From NCBI GenBank assembly GCA_018366035.1, contig JAGZIW010000009.1, positions 1-64,000 on the forward strand: 64,000 nt of DNA, written 5' to 3'. Source of the DNA: Butyricicoccus pullicaecorum (GTDB lineage Bacteria > Bacillota > Clostridia > Oscillospirales > Butyricicoccaceae). Within the stretch, counting starts at the first letter, position 1. Each line of letters starts with the position of its first letter. The notes below the pieces were generated by a model, which did not search any database, was not told where the DNA came from, and saw nothing but the letters and a program-made list of their open reading frames with translations. The position numbers and the translations under genes were made by a program. Below are positions 16,730 to 25,269 of this stretch, piece after piece.

Positions 16730-17530
16730 ATGAAAAAAGTATTAACAATTGCAGGATCGGACTGCTCAGGCGGTGCAGGGGTACAGGCGGATCTGAAAAC
16801 GATGTCTGCACATGGCGTATTTGCAATGAGCGTCATTGTTTCGGTGGTGGCAGAGAATACAGCGCGGGTGATTGCGATTGAAGATGTGTCCCCAAAAATG
16901 ATCGAGGATCAGATCGATGCGGTGTTTGAGGATATTTTTCCAGATGCTGTCAAGGTAGGCATGCTGTCTACACCAGCTTGTATGCAGGCGGTCGCACGCA
17001 AGCTGCGTCAATATCAGCCAAAGCACATTGTCATTGATCCTGTTATGTATGCAAAAAATGGCTGTCCGCTTATGAATCCAGACGCAGTCGGGGCACTCAT
17101 TGAATATGTTTTGCCGCTTGCTACTGTACTCACTCCAAATATTCCGGAGGCAGAGTGTATTGCGGAGATGGAAATCCACAGCGTGGCAGATATGGAGCAG
17201 GCTGCACAGAAAATCTACGCAATGGGCTGCCGGAATGTGCTGGTAAAGGGTGGACATGCTGTTGGAAATGCACTGGACGTGCTTTTTGATGGAAAAGCCT
17301 TCTATCACTTTGAGAGCGAGCGCATTGATACCAAGAATACACACGGAACGGGCTGTACCCTGTCCTCGGCAATTGCGTCCAATCTTGCGCTTGGATATGC
17401 GCCTTACGAAGCAGTCAAGCGGGCAAAAGATTATGTAACCGAGGGAATCCGAAATTCGCTGGCTTTGGGCAAGGGCTGTGGCCCGCTCAATCACTTTCAC
17501 GCATTTTTCCCGCAAAAGGAGACGCTATGA
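16730..17530 (+). CDS. thiD: ThiD, hydroxymethylpyrimidine/phosphomethylpyrimidine kinase
   Basis: 266 residues from the second of two adjacent ATGs (AAGGAG upstream); longer reading frames would start inside the riboswitch. Ribokinase-like fold: TIAGSDCSGGAG at the N-terminus, anion-hole THGTGCTLSSAIASN near residue 205. It phosphorylates hydroxymethylpyrimidine twice to the pyrophosphate used by ThiE. It is the first gene of the riboswitch-controlled operon and overlaps thiW by 4 bp. Confidence 0.95.
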   Translation: MKKVLTIAGSDCSGGAGVQADLKTMSAHGVFAMSVIVSVVAENTARVIAIEDVSPKMIEDQIDAVFEDIFPDAVKVGMLSTPACMQAVARKLRQYQPKHIVIDPVMYAKNGCPLMNPDAVGALIEYVLPLATVLTPNIPEAECIAEMEIHSVADMEQAAQKIYAMGCRNVLVKGGHAVGNALDVLFDGKAFYHFESERIDTKNTHGTGCTLSSAIASNLALGYAPYEAVKRAKDYVTEGIRNSLALGKGCGPLNHFHAFFPQKETL

Positions 17531-18036
17531 ATCAGACAAATCATACAAGAAAACTCGCCCTTGCAGGGCTTTTGACTGCGGTAGCAGTCGTTGGCGGTAT
17601 GTTCTCGATTCCGCTGGGGGCTGCAAAGTGTTCCCCCGTACAGCATATGGTCAATGTGATTGCTGCGATTTTACTGGGACCAAGCTATGCAGTAGGTTCT
17701 GCATTTACTGCATCTTTGATTCGTAATTTGATTGGCACCGGAAGCCTGCTCGCATTCCCGGGTTCTATGGTTGGCGCACTGCTTGCAGGGCTGTGCTATC
17801 AAAAGACAAAGCATCTTGCGGGTGCTTTTGTGGGAGAGGTCTTTGGTACAGGCATTTTGGGTGCCATGCTTTCTTATCCGGTTGCAACTCTGCTGATGGG
17901 AAAATCCGCTGCTCTGTTTGGATTTGTTCCAGCATTTATGATCAATACGGTGGCAGGAGCTGCTGTTGCTGTCTTGGTGGTCTGTGCCCTCAACCGGACA
18001 GATATTTTAAAGAATCTGCGCGCAGGGCTGCGCTAA
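17527..18036 (+). CDS. thiW: ThiW, thiazole-specific ECF transporter S component
   Basis: 169 residues with five or six hydrophobic helices, the size of an ECF S component. The N-terminus (LALAGLLTAVAVVGGMFSIP) and the KCSPVQHMVNVIAA segment match the ThiW family, which by comparative genomics takes up hydroxyethylthiazole. The shared EcfAT energising module is not in this window. ATGA overlap with thiD; thiE follows 15 bp on. Confidence 0.9.
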   Translation: MNQTNHTRKLALAGLLTAVAVVGGMFSIPLGAAKCSPVQHMVNVIAAILLGPSYAVGSAFTASLIRNLIGTGSLLAFPGSMVGALLAGLCYQKTKHLAGAFVGEVFGTGILGAMLSYPVATLLMGKSAALFGFVPAFMINTVAGAAVAVLVVCALNRTDILKNLRAGLR

Positions 18037-18051
18037 CGGGGAGGAGACATT

Positions 18052-18684
18052 ATGAAATTTCAAAAGGAAATGTTGACCCTATACGCTGTGACAGACCGTA
18101 CATGGCTCGGCAGCCGTACATTGGCTGAGGTGGTAGAGCAGGTGATTCGCGGCGGTGTTACTATGGTACAGCTACGTGAAAAGGAACAGGACGAAGCAGA
18201 GTTTCTTCAGACAGCGCGTGAGGTACAGCAGGTATGCCGCCGATATGGCGTACCGTTTATTGTGAATGATTCCATTGCGCTGGCGCGCAAACTCGGTGCA
18301 GACGGTGTCCATCTGGGACAGGGAGATGTGCCTGAGGGCGATGTGCGCAGCATGACAGCGGGCATGATTCTGGGAATGTCTGCAAATACCGTAGCTTCGG
18401 CACAGGCTGCTGTTGCCAGAGGTGCGGATTATTTGGGAGTTGGCGCGGTTTTTGGCACAACAACCAAGACAGACGCCAGACATCTCTCTCCGGAAAAGCT
18501 GCGTGAGATCACGGGAGTGGTGGAAATTCCGGTTGTTGCTATTGGCGGCATTGGACAAGACAATATTTTGGAACTGGCTGGGTGCGGTGTACAGGGTGCA
18601 GCTGTGGTGTCGGCACTGTTTGCACAGGACGATCCCGAACGGGCAGCGTGCGAAATGCGAAAAAAGGCAGAAAAGATAAGATAA
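18052..18684 (+). CDS. thiE: ThiE, thiamine-phosphate synthase
   Basis: 210 residues, TIM-barrel. The substrate-binding segments VQLREKE (about 41-47), VNDSIALA, GVHLGQGD and a phosphate-binding VAIGGI are visible. It joins hydroxymethylpyrimidine pyrophosphate with thiazole phosphate to thiamine phosphate. GGAGGAG precedes the ATG. Third gene of the operon. Confidence 0.95.
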   Translation: MKFQKEMLTLYAVTDRTWLGSRTLAEVVEQVIRGGVTMVQLREKEQDEAEFLQTAREVQQVCRRYGVPFIVNDSIALARKLGADGVHLGQGDVPEGDVRSMTAGMILGMSANTVASAQAAVARGADYLGVGAVFGTTTKTDARHLSPEKLREITGVVEIPVVAIGGIGQDNILELAGCGVQGAAVVSALFAQDDPERAACEMRKKAEKIR

Positions 18685-18699
18685 CAGGAGGAAAAGAAA

Positions 18700-19362
18700 A
18701 TGAAGACAAGTGCACGTTTGCTGGAAAGCGCCAAGGAATTGTGGCAGGCATATTATAACCACCCATTTGTTTTGGGTATCCAAAATGGAGATCTGGACAA
18801 GGACAAGTTTCGCTTTTACAACATTCAGGATTATCTGTACCTGCTGGATTATGCAAAGGTCTTTGCCATCGGTATGACCAAGACAAGTGATCCAGAGGTG
18901 ATGCACATATTTGCAAAGTACATTGCACAGATCATGGACAGTGAGATGAACACACATGAGGGCTATATGCACACGCTGCACATTTCCAAGGAGGAATTGC
19001 GGCAGACAAAGCCTGCGCTTGCGTGCCGCTCCTATACCTCCTATATGCTGGCTTGTGCGCAGAATGGTGGTGCGGCTGAGGCGCTGACTGCAATTTTGGC
19101 TTGTGCACTCAGTTATGAGCACATTGCAAAGGAGATGCTGCGCCGCAATCCGACCGCAATGGAGCACCCATTCTATGGTGACTGGGTCAAAATGTATGCC
19201 AGTGCGGAATACGCCGAAGAAAATATCATGCTGTGCGATTTGATTGATCGCCTGACAGAAACCTATACCGAGGAACAGATGGAAAATCTGAAGGATATTT
19301 TCTATGCCTGTGCACGGTATGAAAAGGGATTTTGGGATATGGCGTGGAAGATGGAAGCCTAA
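18700..19362 (+). CDS. tenA: TenA, thiaminase II / aminopyrimidine aminohydrolase
   Basis: 220 residues, all-helical. The FRFYNIQDYLYLLDYAK segment, a catalytic Cys in ILACALSYEHIAKEM-type sequence (about 130) and the late Glu pair match TenA. It hydrolyses aminomethyl-pyrimidine, a breakdown product of thiamine, to hydroxymethylpyrimidine. That fits the ThiXYZ importer encoded just downstream. AGGAGG precedes ATG 18700; the stop is 2 nt before thiZ. Confidence 0.93.
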   Translation: MKTSARLLESAKELWQAYYNHPFVLGIQNGDLDKDKFRFYNIQDYLYLLDYAKVFAIGMTKTSDPEVMHIFAKYIAQIMDSEMNTHEGYMHTLHISKEELRQTKPALACRSYTSYMLACAQNGGAAEALTAILACALSYEHIAKEMLRRNPTAMEHPFYGDWVKMYASAEYAEENIMLCDLIDRLTETYTEEQMENLKDIFYACARYEKGFWDMAWKMEA

Positions 19363-19364
19363 GT

Positions 19365-20120
19365 ATGCTGGAATTTCAACATGTGACCTTTCAATATGAG
19401 GTGGAGGATTTCAATATTATTGATGATCTGTCCTTTCATATTGCACAGGGGGAATTTGTTTCTATCATTGGCGCTTCCGGCTGCGGAAAATCGACGATTT
19501 TCCGGCTGGTCAATCAGCTGTTGCCCATGAAATCCGGTGAAATTTTGGTACACGGGCGCAGTATTCAGGGGCAAAAAAGCTATTGCGGCTATATGCCGCA
19601 GCGGGATCTTCTGTTTCCGTGGCGTACCATCGGAGAAAACCTGCGCCTTTCCATGGAAATTCGCGGCGGTTTTACGAAAGAAGAAATGGACGAGCGGGTG
19701 GAGGCAGCACTTGCGCAGGTAGGGCTTGCCGGCTGTCGGGACAAGTCCCCAAGTGAGCTGTCCGGCGGTATGCGGCAGCGTGCGGCGTTTGCACGTACCG
19801 TACTCACAGATTCTGCGCTGCTTTTACTTGACGAGCCGTTTTCCGCACTCGATTTTCTGACACGCATCTCCATGCAGGAATGGCTGCTGGGACAATGGGA
19901 AGCAGATCGTCCAACCATTCTGTTTATTACGCATGATGTAGAGGAGGCTATTTTCCTATCCAGCCGCATTTTGGTTGTGGAGCAGACGCCCATTCGCAAG
20001 CTGACCTCGATTGCGGTACCCGCCGGTTATCCGCGTACTCGTATGAGCCTGATGGAGCCGGACATGCTGACGCTCAAAGAACAGCTGATTGATATGCTGA
20101 GAAAGCGGGGGACAGAATGA
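19365..20120 (+). CDS. thiZ: ThiZ, ATPase of the pyrimidine importer
   Basis: 251 residues from ATG 19365, directly after the tenA stop. Walker A GASGCGKST, signature LSGGMRQR, Walker B ALLLLDEPFSALD and an H-loop THDVEEA place it in the nitrate/taurine/thiamine-precursor ABC group. It couples ATP hydrolysis to uptake through ThiX. ATGA overlap with thiX. Confidence 0.9.
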   Translation: MLEFQHVTFQYEVEDFNIIDDLSFHIAQGEFVSIIGASGCGKSTIFRLVNQLLPMKSGEILVHGRSIQGQKSYCGYMPQRDLLFPWRTIGENLRLSMEIRGGFTKEEMDERVEAALAQVGLAGCRDKSPSELSGGMRQRAAFARTVLTDSALLLLDEPFSALDFLTRISMQEWLLGQWEADRPTILFITHDVEEAIFLSSRILVVEQTPIRKLTSIAVPAGYPRTRMSLMEPDMLTLKEQLIDMLRKRGTE

Positions 20121-20863
20121 AAAAGACCCAGATTCCTGCGCTTGCAGTGATGCTTGCACTGCTGATTTTGTGGCAAGTGGGTGCAATGAGGCTAAATGCA
20201 GCTTATATCCTGCCAACGCCGATACAGATATTACAAAAAATTTGGGAGCTGCGTATCCCGTTATTTACAGCGCATTTGCCCGCAACTCTGCTGGTCACGG
20301 GCATTGGACTTGTGATTTCTATATTGTTTGGACTGACGCTTGCGATTATGATGGACGCCAGCCCAGCGGTATCGCGGGCGATTTACCCTATTGTCATTGC
20401 CTCACAGACCGTTCCGACAACGGCGCTTGCTCCGCTGTTTGTGCTTTGGTTTGGATACAGTATTTGGAGCAAGGTGTTGGTCACGGTACTCATCACTTTT
20501 TTCCCCATTACCATTACTGTATATGATGGACTGCGTTCAGTACGAACGGATATGATTGAATTGATGCAGACCTACGGCGCAAGCCGGATACAGATTTTCT
20601 GCAAGCTCAAGATGCCATGGGCGCTGCCTTATTTCTTCTCCGCGCTGAAAATGGCGGTTCCTATGTCGCTGGTGGGGGCAGCTATCGGAGAGTGGCTGGG
20701 TGCACAGGCAGGACTTGGATACTTTAGTCGCCGTATGATTACACAGCTGGACGGAGCAGGTGTATTTGCGCCCATTGTGGTGCTGTCGGTTGTGGCTATG
20801 CTGCTCGCCAGTGTACTGGCTCTTGTTGAGAAAAAGGTGATTCGCTGGCGCGGAGAACAATAA
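20117..20863 (+). CDS. thiX: ThiX, permease of the pyrimidine importer
   Basis: 248 residues with about six membrane helices and the EAA-type loop (segment MQTYGASRIQIFCKLKMP). It belongs to the SsuC/TauC-like permeases. With ThiZ and ThiY it is predicted to import formylaminopyrimidine. It starts by a 4-bp overlap and is followed by thiY 31 bp later. Confidence 0.9.
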   Translation: MKKTQIPALAVMLALLILWQVGAMRLNAAYILPTPIQILQKIWELRIPLFTAHLPATLLVTGIGLVISILFGLTLAIMMDASPAVSRAIYPIVIASQTVPTTALAPLFVLWFGYSIWSKVLVTVLITFFPITITVYDGLRSVRTDMIELMQTYGASRIQIFCKLKMPWALPYFFSALKMAVPMSLVGAAIGEWLGAQAGLGYFSRRMITQLDGAGVFAPIVVLSVVAMLLASVLALVEKKVIRWRGEQ

Positions 20864-20894
20864 AGGAATATCAAGAATAAGAAAGGATATTGTT

Positions 20895-21908
20895 ATGAAG
20901 CTCAAGAGAATGTTATCGGCGGGGCTTGCACTTTGCCTGTTGGTGCTGAGTGGCTGCGGTGCGCCCAAGGAGACACCGACGGCAGATGGATTAAAACCAA
21001 TCGAAGTGGTTTTGGACTGGTATCCCAATGCCATTCATGCGTTTTTATATAATGCCATAGAGAAAGGCTATTATGCGGAGGAAGGGCTGGAGGTTAAGCT
21101 GCGATTTCCGAGCAATGAAAATGATGCCCTGTCTTTGGTTGCCGCAGGCAAGGCGGATATTGGAATTTATTATCCGCAGTATATCATTCAGGCGCGTGCA
21201 GACCAGAATGTTCCTGTAAAGGGCATTGGCGCAATTGTACAGTATCCGCTTGGCGTTGTGACCTCTTTGGCAGAAAAGAATATCAAGAGTCCGGCAGATT
21301 TGGTGGGAAAGAACATTGGGTACGGTGGTTCCGAACTGAGTGAGGCGATCATTCGCACCATGATGAAAAATGTGGGTGCGGACAGCACGGATATCACGCT
21401 GACCAATGTAGGCTTCGACCTTATGAGTGCCATGACAACAGGCAATGTTGATGCAACTGTTGGCTGTATGGTCAATCATGAAATTCCGCAGCTGATAGAA
21501 GAAGGATTCGATATCAACTATTTCAGCATGTCCGATTATGGGGTGCCAAAGGATTATGAAATGGTTTTTCTGGCAAATGACAAAACCATTGAACAGGATA
21601 CAGAGACACTCAAGGCATTTTTGCGTGCAAGCCAGAAGGGGTTTGCGGATATGAAGAACGACCCGCAGGGCTCGCTGGATTTGCTTTTGCGCAAGCAGAG
21701 TGCAGATGAATTTCCGTTGTCAAGAACGGTGGAGGAGCAGTCGATGAATGTACTTCTGCCTGCTATGGAGACAGATGAAGCACCATTTCTCAGCCAACGA
21801 GAGGAGGTCTGGCAGACGGATATTGACTGGCTGCTGGAAAATAAACTCATTGACAATCCGGTTGCGGTTTCTGATGTGATGGTAGATTTGGGCGTTGCCG
21901 CACAATAA
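20895..21908 (+). CDS. thiY: ThiY, pyrimidine-binding lipoprotein (NMT1/THI5 family)
   Basis: 337 residues: signal peptide with lipobox LSGC (Cys21), then an NMT1/THI5-type binding domain. The opening VVLDWYPNAIHAFLYNAIEKG is typical, with contacts also expected in GIGYGGSE-type and MTTGNVDATVG segments. It captures formylaminopyrimidine-like compounds outside the cell for ThiX. Last gene of the operon, with AAAGGA before the ATG. No clear terminator follows. Confidence 0.9.
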   Translation: MKLKRMLSAGLALCLLVLSGCGAPKETPTADGLKPIEVVLDWYPNAIHAFLYNAIEKGYYAEEGLEVKLRFPSNENDALSLVAAGKADIGIYYPQYIIQARADQNVPVKGIGAIVQYPLGVVTSLAEKNIKSPADLVGKNIGYGGSELSEAIIRTMMKNVGADSTDITLTNVGFDLMSAMTTGNVDATVGCMVNHEIPQLIEEGFDINYFSMSDYGVPKDYEMVFLANDKTIEQDTETLKAFLRASQKGFADMKNDPQGSLDLLLRKQSADEFPLSRTVEEQSMNVLLPAMETDEAPFLSQREEVWQTDIDWLLENKLIDNPVAVSDVMVDLGVAAQ

Positions 21909-21999
21909 AATTTATATGATTGCAGAGTTGGAATATTACTGGTAAAATAAGAATCAGGTAGTATATACCAATTTTGTGAATAAGAAAAGAGGTCATCGA

Positions 22000-22752
22000 A
22001 TGAACGGAAGAAAAATAGCACTTGGTATGCTGGCGTTGTCGCTGGCAGTTACACCGGCTGCCTTTGCAGCAACTGCTGCAAAGCCAAGCTCTATGCAGAT
22101 TACATTAAATGGTCAGAAAATTAAGTTGTCAGGCTATGAAATTGCTGGAAATAATTATTTCAAGCTACGCGATTTGGCATACGCATTGCGTGAAACAGGA
22201 AGCGGTTTTTCTGTTGTATTTGATGGAAAAAATATTTCTCTGGTCAGTGGTGAAGCGTACAAACCGGTTGGCGGAGAATTGGAAGCAGTGACTCCGACGG
22301 GCAATGTTACCGCAACGCAGAAGAATGATGTCATTTCAATTAACAAGCAGAATGTAACGCTGACTGGTTATGAAATTGATGGATATAACTATTTCAAGCT
22401 GCGCGATATGGGTGAAAAGCTGGACTTTGACGTGGATTATGATGATTCTACCCGTACAGTCATCTTGGACACAGATGATGACGATCAAGATGATCTGAAG
22501 CCAGATCTTGACGACGACAAGGACGACCAGAACGACGACAAGGACGACCAGAACGACGACAAGGACGACCAGAACGACGATAAGGACGACCAGAACGACG
22601 ACAAGGACGATCAGAACGACGATAAGGACGATCAGAACGACGACAAGGACGATCAGAACGACGACAAGGACGACCAGAACGACGACAAGGACGATCAGAA
22701 CGACGATAAGGACGATCAGAACGACGATAAGGACGACCAGAACGACGACTAA
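22000..22752 (+). CDS. Secreted stalk-domain protein with acidic 7-residue repeats
   Basis: 250 residues from ATG 22000 (AAAGAGGT upstream). A signal peptide (about 1-24, ending PAAFAA) is followed by two related units, each with the core GYEI-x-G-NYFKLRD (about 45 and 127), as in copper-amine-oxidase-N/stalk domains of Clostridia surface proteins. The tail (about 160-250) is a run of Asp, then eleven copies of DDKDDQN. With no anchor motif, it is probably secreted or held by charge; the tail could bind cations. Monocistronic, followed by a terminator. Confidence 0.75.
   Translation: MNGRKIALGMLALSLAVTPAAFAATAAKPSSMQITLNGQKIKLSGYEIAGNNYFKLRDLAYALRETGSGFSVVFDGKNISLVSGEAYKPVGGELEAVTPTGNVTATQKNDVISINKQNVTLTGYEIDGYNYFKLRDMGEKLDFDVDYDDSTRTVILDTDDDDQDDLKPDLDDDKDDQNDDKDDQNDDKDDQNDDKDDQNDDKDDQNDDKDDQNDDKDDQNDDKDDQNDDKDDQNDDKDDQNDDKDDQNDD
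22513..22743 (+). repeat. Eleven tandem 21-bp repeats encoding DDKDDQN
   Basis: The unit GACGACAAGGACGACCAGAAC occurs eleven times without interruption. Copies differ only at third codon positions of Asp codons (GAC/GAT), so the protein repeat is perfectly conserved while the DNA repeat is slightly diverged. Confidence 0.97.
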
Positions 22753-22802
22753 GGAAACAGATAGGGCGGCATAAAGTCGCAAGTTGTTTGGAAATGCAGA
22801 TA

Positions 22803-22838
22803 AAACACCGGTTGGCATGTGCTGGGCGGTGTTTTTTC
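22803..22838 (+). terminator. Terminator after the repeat protein gene
   Basis: AACACCG pairs with CGGTGTT around a 16-nt loop, then TTTTTT. Confidence 0.7.
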
Positions 22839-22945
22839 ATTGCCTTGTTTTACCATGGAAAGTTTGATTGGAGATTTTTGAGATCGCTGTTCGCATAGAG
22901 ACGAAAGAAAATGCTGATTTTGTAAGGTTGAGAAAAGGTAATTAG

Positions 22946-23104
22946 ATGAATAAAAAAGAAACCAAGATGAGTATGCTGGTGTTGTCAGTTACCGTCATTT
23001 CAGCTGTATTTACAGCACCTGCAAACCCGAGCACCATGCAGACCGCATGGGACGGAAAACTTGGATATGAGATGATGAATGGGTACAGTTCTGGAATATG
23101 CTGA
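22946..23104 (+). pseudogene. Truncated paralogue of the stalk-domain protein
   Basis: ATG 22946 opens 52 codons. They resemble the start of the upstream protein: signal-like MLVLSVTVISAVFTAPA, then NPSTMQTAWDGKLGYEMMNGY against KPSSMQITLNGQKIKLSGYEI. The frame stops at TGA 23102, before the FKLRD core, so it is a broken tandem duplicate. The rest up to 23272 holds no gene that I can see. Confidence 0.6.
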
Positions 23105-23272
23105 AAAGACTGTAAGGTGTTCCAGCCATTTCGGCCGTATCGGGAAACAGATTTTTTATTTTGAAAAAAATTTTGGAAAAAGAGGGAACCTTTTTTGTGG
23201 GGTACCGTCTAACTGAACAGAAACCAAACAACAATAAGAAATTTGTAAGCAGATTCTGAGAGGAGAATGGAT

Positions 23273-24316
23273 ATGACATTTTTGAAGAGAACGGCTGCCA
23301 TCGTATTGGGCGGCGCAATCCTGTGTACCACATCTGCATTTGCAGTAGAAGCAGCCGAAAAGCCAAGCCAGTCTGTTACCCAGACGGAATCCACAACACA
23401 GGACACTCCGAAAGCAGAGATTATGCAAGAGCGCAGCCTCTATTATGGGAAAATCACGGAAATCATTCGCGATGAAGAGGACAAAATCACAGGGCTGCAT
23501 ATGGAATCTGAGAGCAAGGGAGAGTATATATTCCATGTCAATGAGGAAACCCTGCTGCTCGACAGCGGCGCTGGTACCCGTACAGGTATGGATTCCTTAA
23601 AGGTTGGAGATGGTGTATATGTATATCATAGCCCTGCAATGACCCTGAGTCTGCCGCCGCAGAGCTATGCAGAAGCAATCCTCACCAATATGCCGCAGGA
23701 CGCACGTGCTGCAATGCTGCACACAGTAGAAGATATCCAAAAGAATGAAGACGGCAGCGTGGTTGTTACAACCGACCGCGGTACATTGGAACTGACCATT
23801 GAAAAGGACGCTGTTTATGGAGACTTCATGGGACGCCAAATCATGGGTGCAGATGACCTGCGCATTGGAACCCGTTTCTTTGCATGGTATGACAATGTAC
23901 AGGAAACTATGCCATCAAAGGCAAGCACCAAGAAGCTGACCATTGCGCCGGCAAAGGATCAGACAGAAATGCCAATCCTCGTTGGTGAAAAGACGATGGA
24001 GGGCGTGACTGCAAAGATTGAAAATGGAACCCTGATGATTCCTGTAAGTTCTGTTTCAAAGGAATTTGGCATCACTGCTTCCTATGAAAAGCTGACAGAC
24101 GGTGAGCAGGTTACTCTGAAGGGCGATGCGGTAGAAATGGTCATCGATATTGGCTCGGATACCTTCCAGATTGCAAAGGATACGGTTATGAGCTATGGTG
24201 CACCCTCTGTGATTGAAGATGGTACAACATGGGTACCGGCACAGGCGATGGCTGACCTTGTGGGAGCAAAGCTGTCTCTGGCAACCGGCGCTGTGGTATT
24301 TACACCTGCAAAGTAA
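23273..24316 (+). CDS. Secreted stalk-domain (copper amine oxidase N-like) protein
   Basis: 347 residues from ATG 23273, because AGAGGAG is 8 nt away, whereas the ATG at 23267 is too close. A signal peptide (about 1-25, ending ASAFA-like) is followed by a beta-rich region containing Tyr-Gly-Lys-Ile-Thr-Glu and a dense run of short strands (about 45-230). A C-terminal copper-amine-oxidase-N-like domain (about 240-345; ENGTLMIPVSSVSKEF and DGTTWVPAQAMADLVGA) completes it. It is probably exported; no sortase or lipid anchor is seen. The function is unknown, but the C-terminal domain is related to those of the 22000 protein. Confidence 0.78.
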   Translation: MTFLKRTAAIVLGGAILCTTSAFAVEAAEKPSQSVTQTESTTQDTPKAEIMQERSLYYGKITEIIRDEEDKITGLHMESESKGEYIFHVNEETLLLDSGAGTRTGMDSLKVGDGVYVYHSPAMTLSLPPQSYAEAILTNMPQDARAAMLHTVEDIQKNEDGSVVVTTDRGTLELTIEKDAVYGDFMGRQIMGADDLRIGTRFFAWYDNVQETMPSKASTKKLTIAPAKDQTEMPILVGEKTMEGVTAKIENGTLMIPVSSVSKEFGITASYEKLTDGEQVTLKGDAVEMVIDIGSDTFQIAKDTVMSYGAPSVIEDGTTWVPAQAMADLVGAKLSLATGAVVFTPAK

Positions 24317-24328
24317 GAAAACAATGAT

Positions 24329-24357
24329 AAAAAAGACACCTTTGGGTGTCTTTTTTT
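24329..24357 (+). terminator. Terminator
   Basis: AAAAGACACC / GGGTGTCTTTT hairpin with a T-run immediately after the stalk-protein gene. Confidence 0.85.
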
Positions 24358-24430
24358 CATGCTCTTTGGCACGTATGTAAGCGAGATAAAACAAAAATTT
24401 GGGCACGGTGATGTCGGGGAATCAAATCGG

Positions 24431-24640
24431 TCAGTCAAAATAGAATAGTTCTTCAAACTTTTTATCGAGAGCGATACATAAAACGAGTGCGAGCTTTGCG
24501 GTGGGGTTGAATTGTCCGGTTTCAATGGAACTGATGGTGTTTCGCGATACACCCACCATTTCAGCCAATGCTGTCTGTGACAATTTTTTCTCACTTCGAG
24601 CTTCTTTCAAGTGGTTTTTGAGTACTAATTTATCATTCAT
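24431..24640 (-). CDS. Small XRE-family transcriptional regulator
   Basis: 69 residues, essentially one Cro/CI-type helix-turn-helix: LSQTALAEMVGVSRNTISSIETG at about 20-42 holds the HTH. The same size class includes YgzD/YozG-like Firmicute regulators that sit next to a small membrane-protein gene, as here. It is the second gene after the DUF6442-like gene (16 bp gap), so it is probably the auto-repressor of this pair, acting at the palindrome at 25000. Confidence 0.88.
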   Translation of the reverse strand: MNDKLVLKNHLKEARSEKKLSQTALAEMVGVSRNTISSIETGQFNPTAKLALVLCIALDKKFEELFYFD

Positions 24641-24655
24641 TCCGGTGCCTCATCT

Positions 24656-24973
24656 TTAATACAGCACAAACTTTACAAAGAGAAACAGGTATCTAGCCAT
24701 TTCGGTAAAAAATAGGAAGGTGAAGAAATAATTCGTTTTTCTTTTGACCTTGGTAAGCTGATATGCAAATCCGGAAAAGAGAGTTATATTGACGAGAAGT
24801 CCCATTGCATATTTCGCAGAATCATCAAGCTGTTTGACTTGTGAAAGTACAATCCAAGAAAGAATCAAAACAGCAATTGAAAAATCAGCGGCTTTCAGTT
24901 CGAAATATTTTGCACGTTCATCTTTTGAAATATTTTCATTTCGGCTTTTTGCCAGAATTTCTTCCTTGTTCAT
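24656..24973 (-). CDS. DUF6442-like small membrane protein
   Basis: 105 residues from ATG 24973 (AAGGAGG upstream). The first 30 residues (MNKEEILAKSRNENISKDER...) are hydrophilic, followed by three or four hydrophobic helices (about 32-105) with a KVKRK basic loop. This resembles the DUF6442 family, found beside small XRE regulators. The biochemical function is unknown. It is the first gene of a two-gene transcript from the promoter at 25015-25043. Confidence 0.7.
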   Translation of the reverse strand: MNKEEILAKSRNENISKDERAKYFELKAADFSIAVLILSWIVLSQVKQLDDSAKYAMGLLVNITLFSGFAYQLTKVKRKTNYFFTFLFFTEMARYLFLFVKFVLY

Positions 24974-24999
24974 GACATGACCTCCTTTAATATTGCCAA

Positions 25000-25043
25000 G
25001 TATTCTGTGCAAATAGAATACCATTACCAAGTATTCTTGTCAA
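25000..25043 (-). promoter_or_regulatory. Promoter with overlapping operator of the DUF6442-XRE pair
   Basis: On the minus strand TTGACA (25038-25043), 17 bp spacer, TATTCT (25015-25020). The palindrome GTATTCT-N8-AGAATAC (25000-25021) covers the -10 box, and a third half-site GTATTCT lies at 25031-25037. A repressor bound here would block the polymerase, and the adjacent XRE protein is the obvious candidate. Confidence 0.7.
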
Positions 25044-25269
25044 TATATTTTGCAAAGTTTTCTATGCAAAATTTGATAGCTGGAGATCTGTGTAATGGAG
25101 GTATTTTAAGGAGCATTATGGAAATCCTGTTTTGGAGTAAAATGAACAAGGGGTACATAGGATAGGGTTGTGGGGAGAAAATCAAAAACAGGCACCGCAG
25201 GGAATTTCGATTCCCCACAGCGCCCGTGATAGACTCCCTAAAAGAGAGCATGTTTTGTTTTGGAAGAAA

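Noticed and set aside
18172..19167. Minus-strand frame across thiE and tenA
   Set aside because: Shadow of two well-supported genes of the thiamine operon.
22513..22743. CRISPR-like array
   Set aside because: The repeats are contiguous without spacers and are coding.
22508..22774. Other frames of the repeat region giving Thr/Arg-rich or Arg/Ser/Cys-rich peptides
   Set aside because: Artefacts of translating the 21-bp repeat in the wrong frame.
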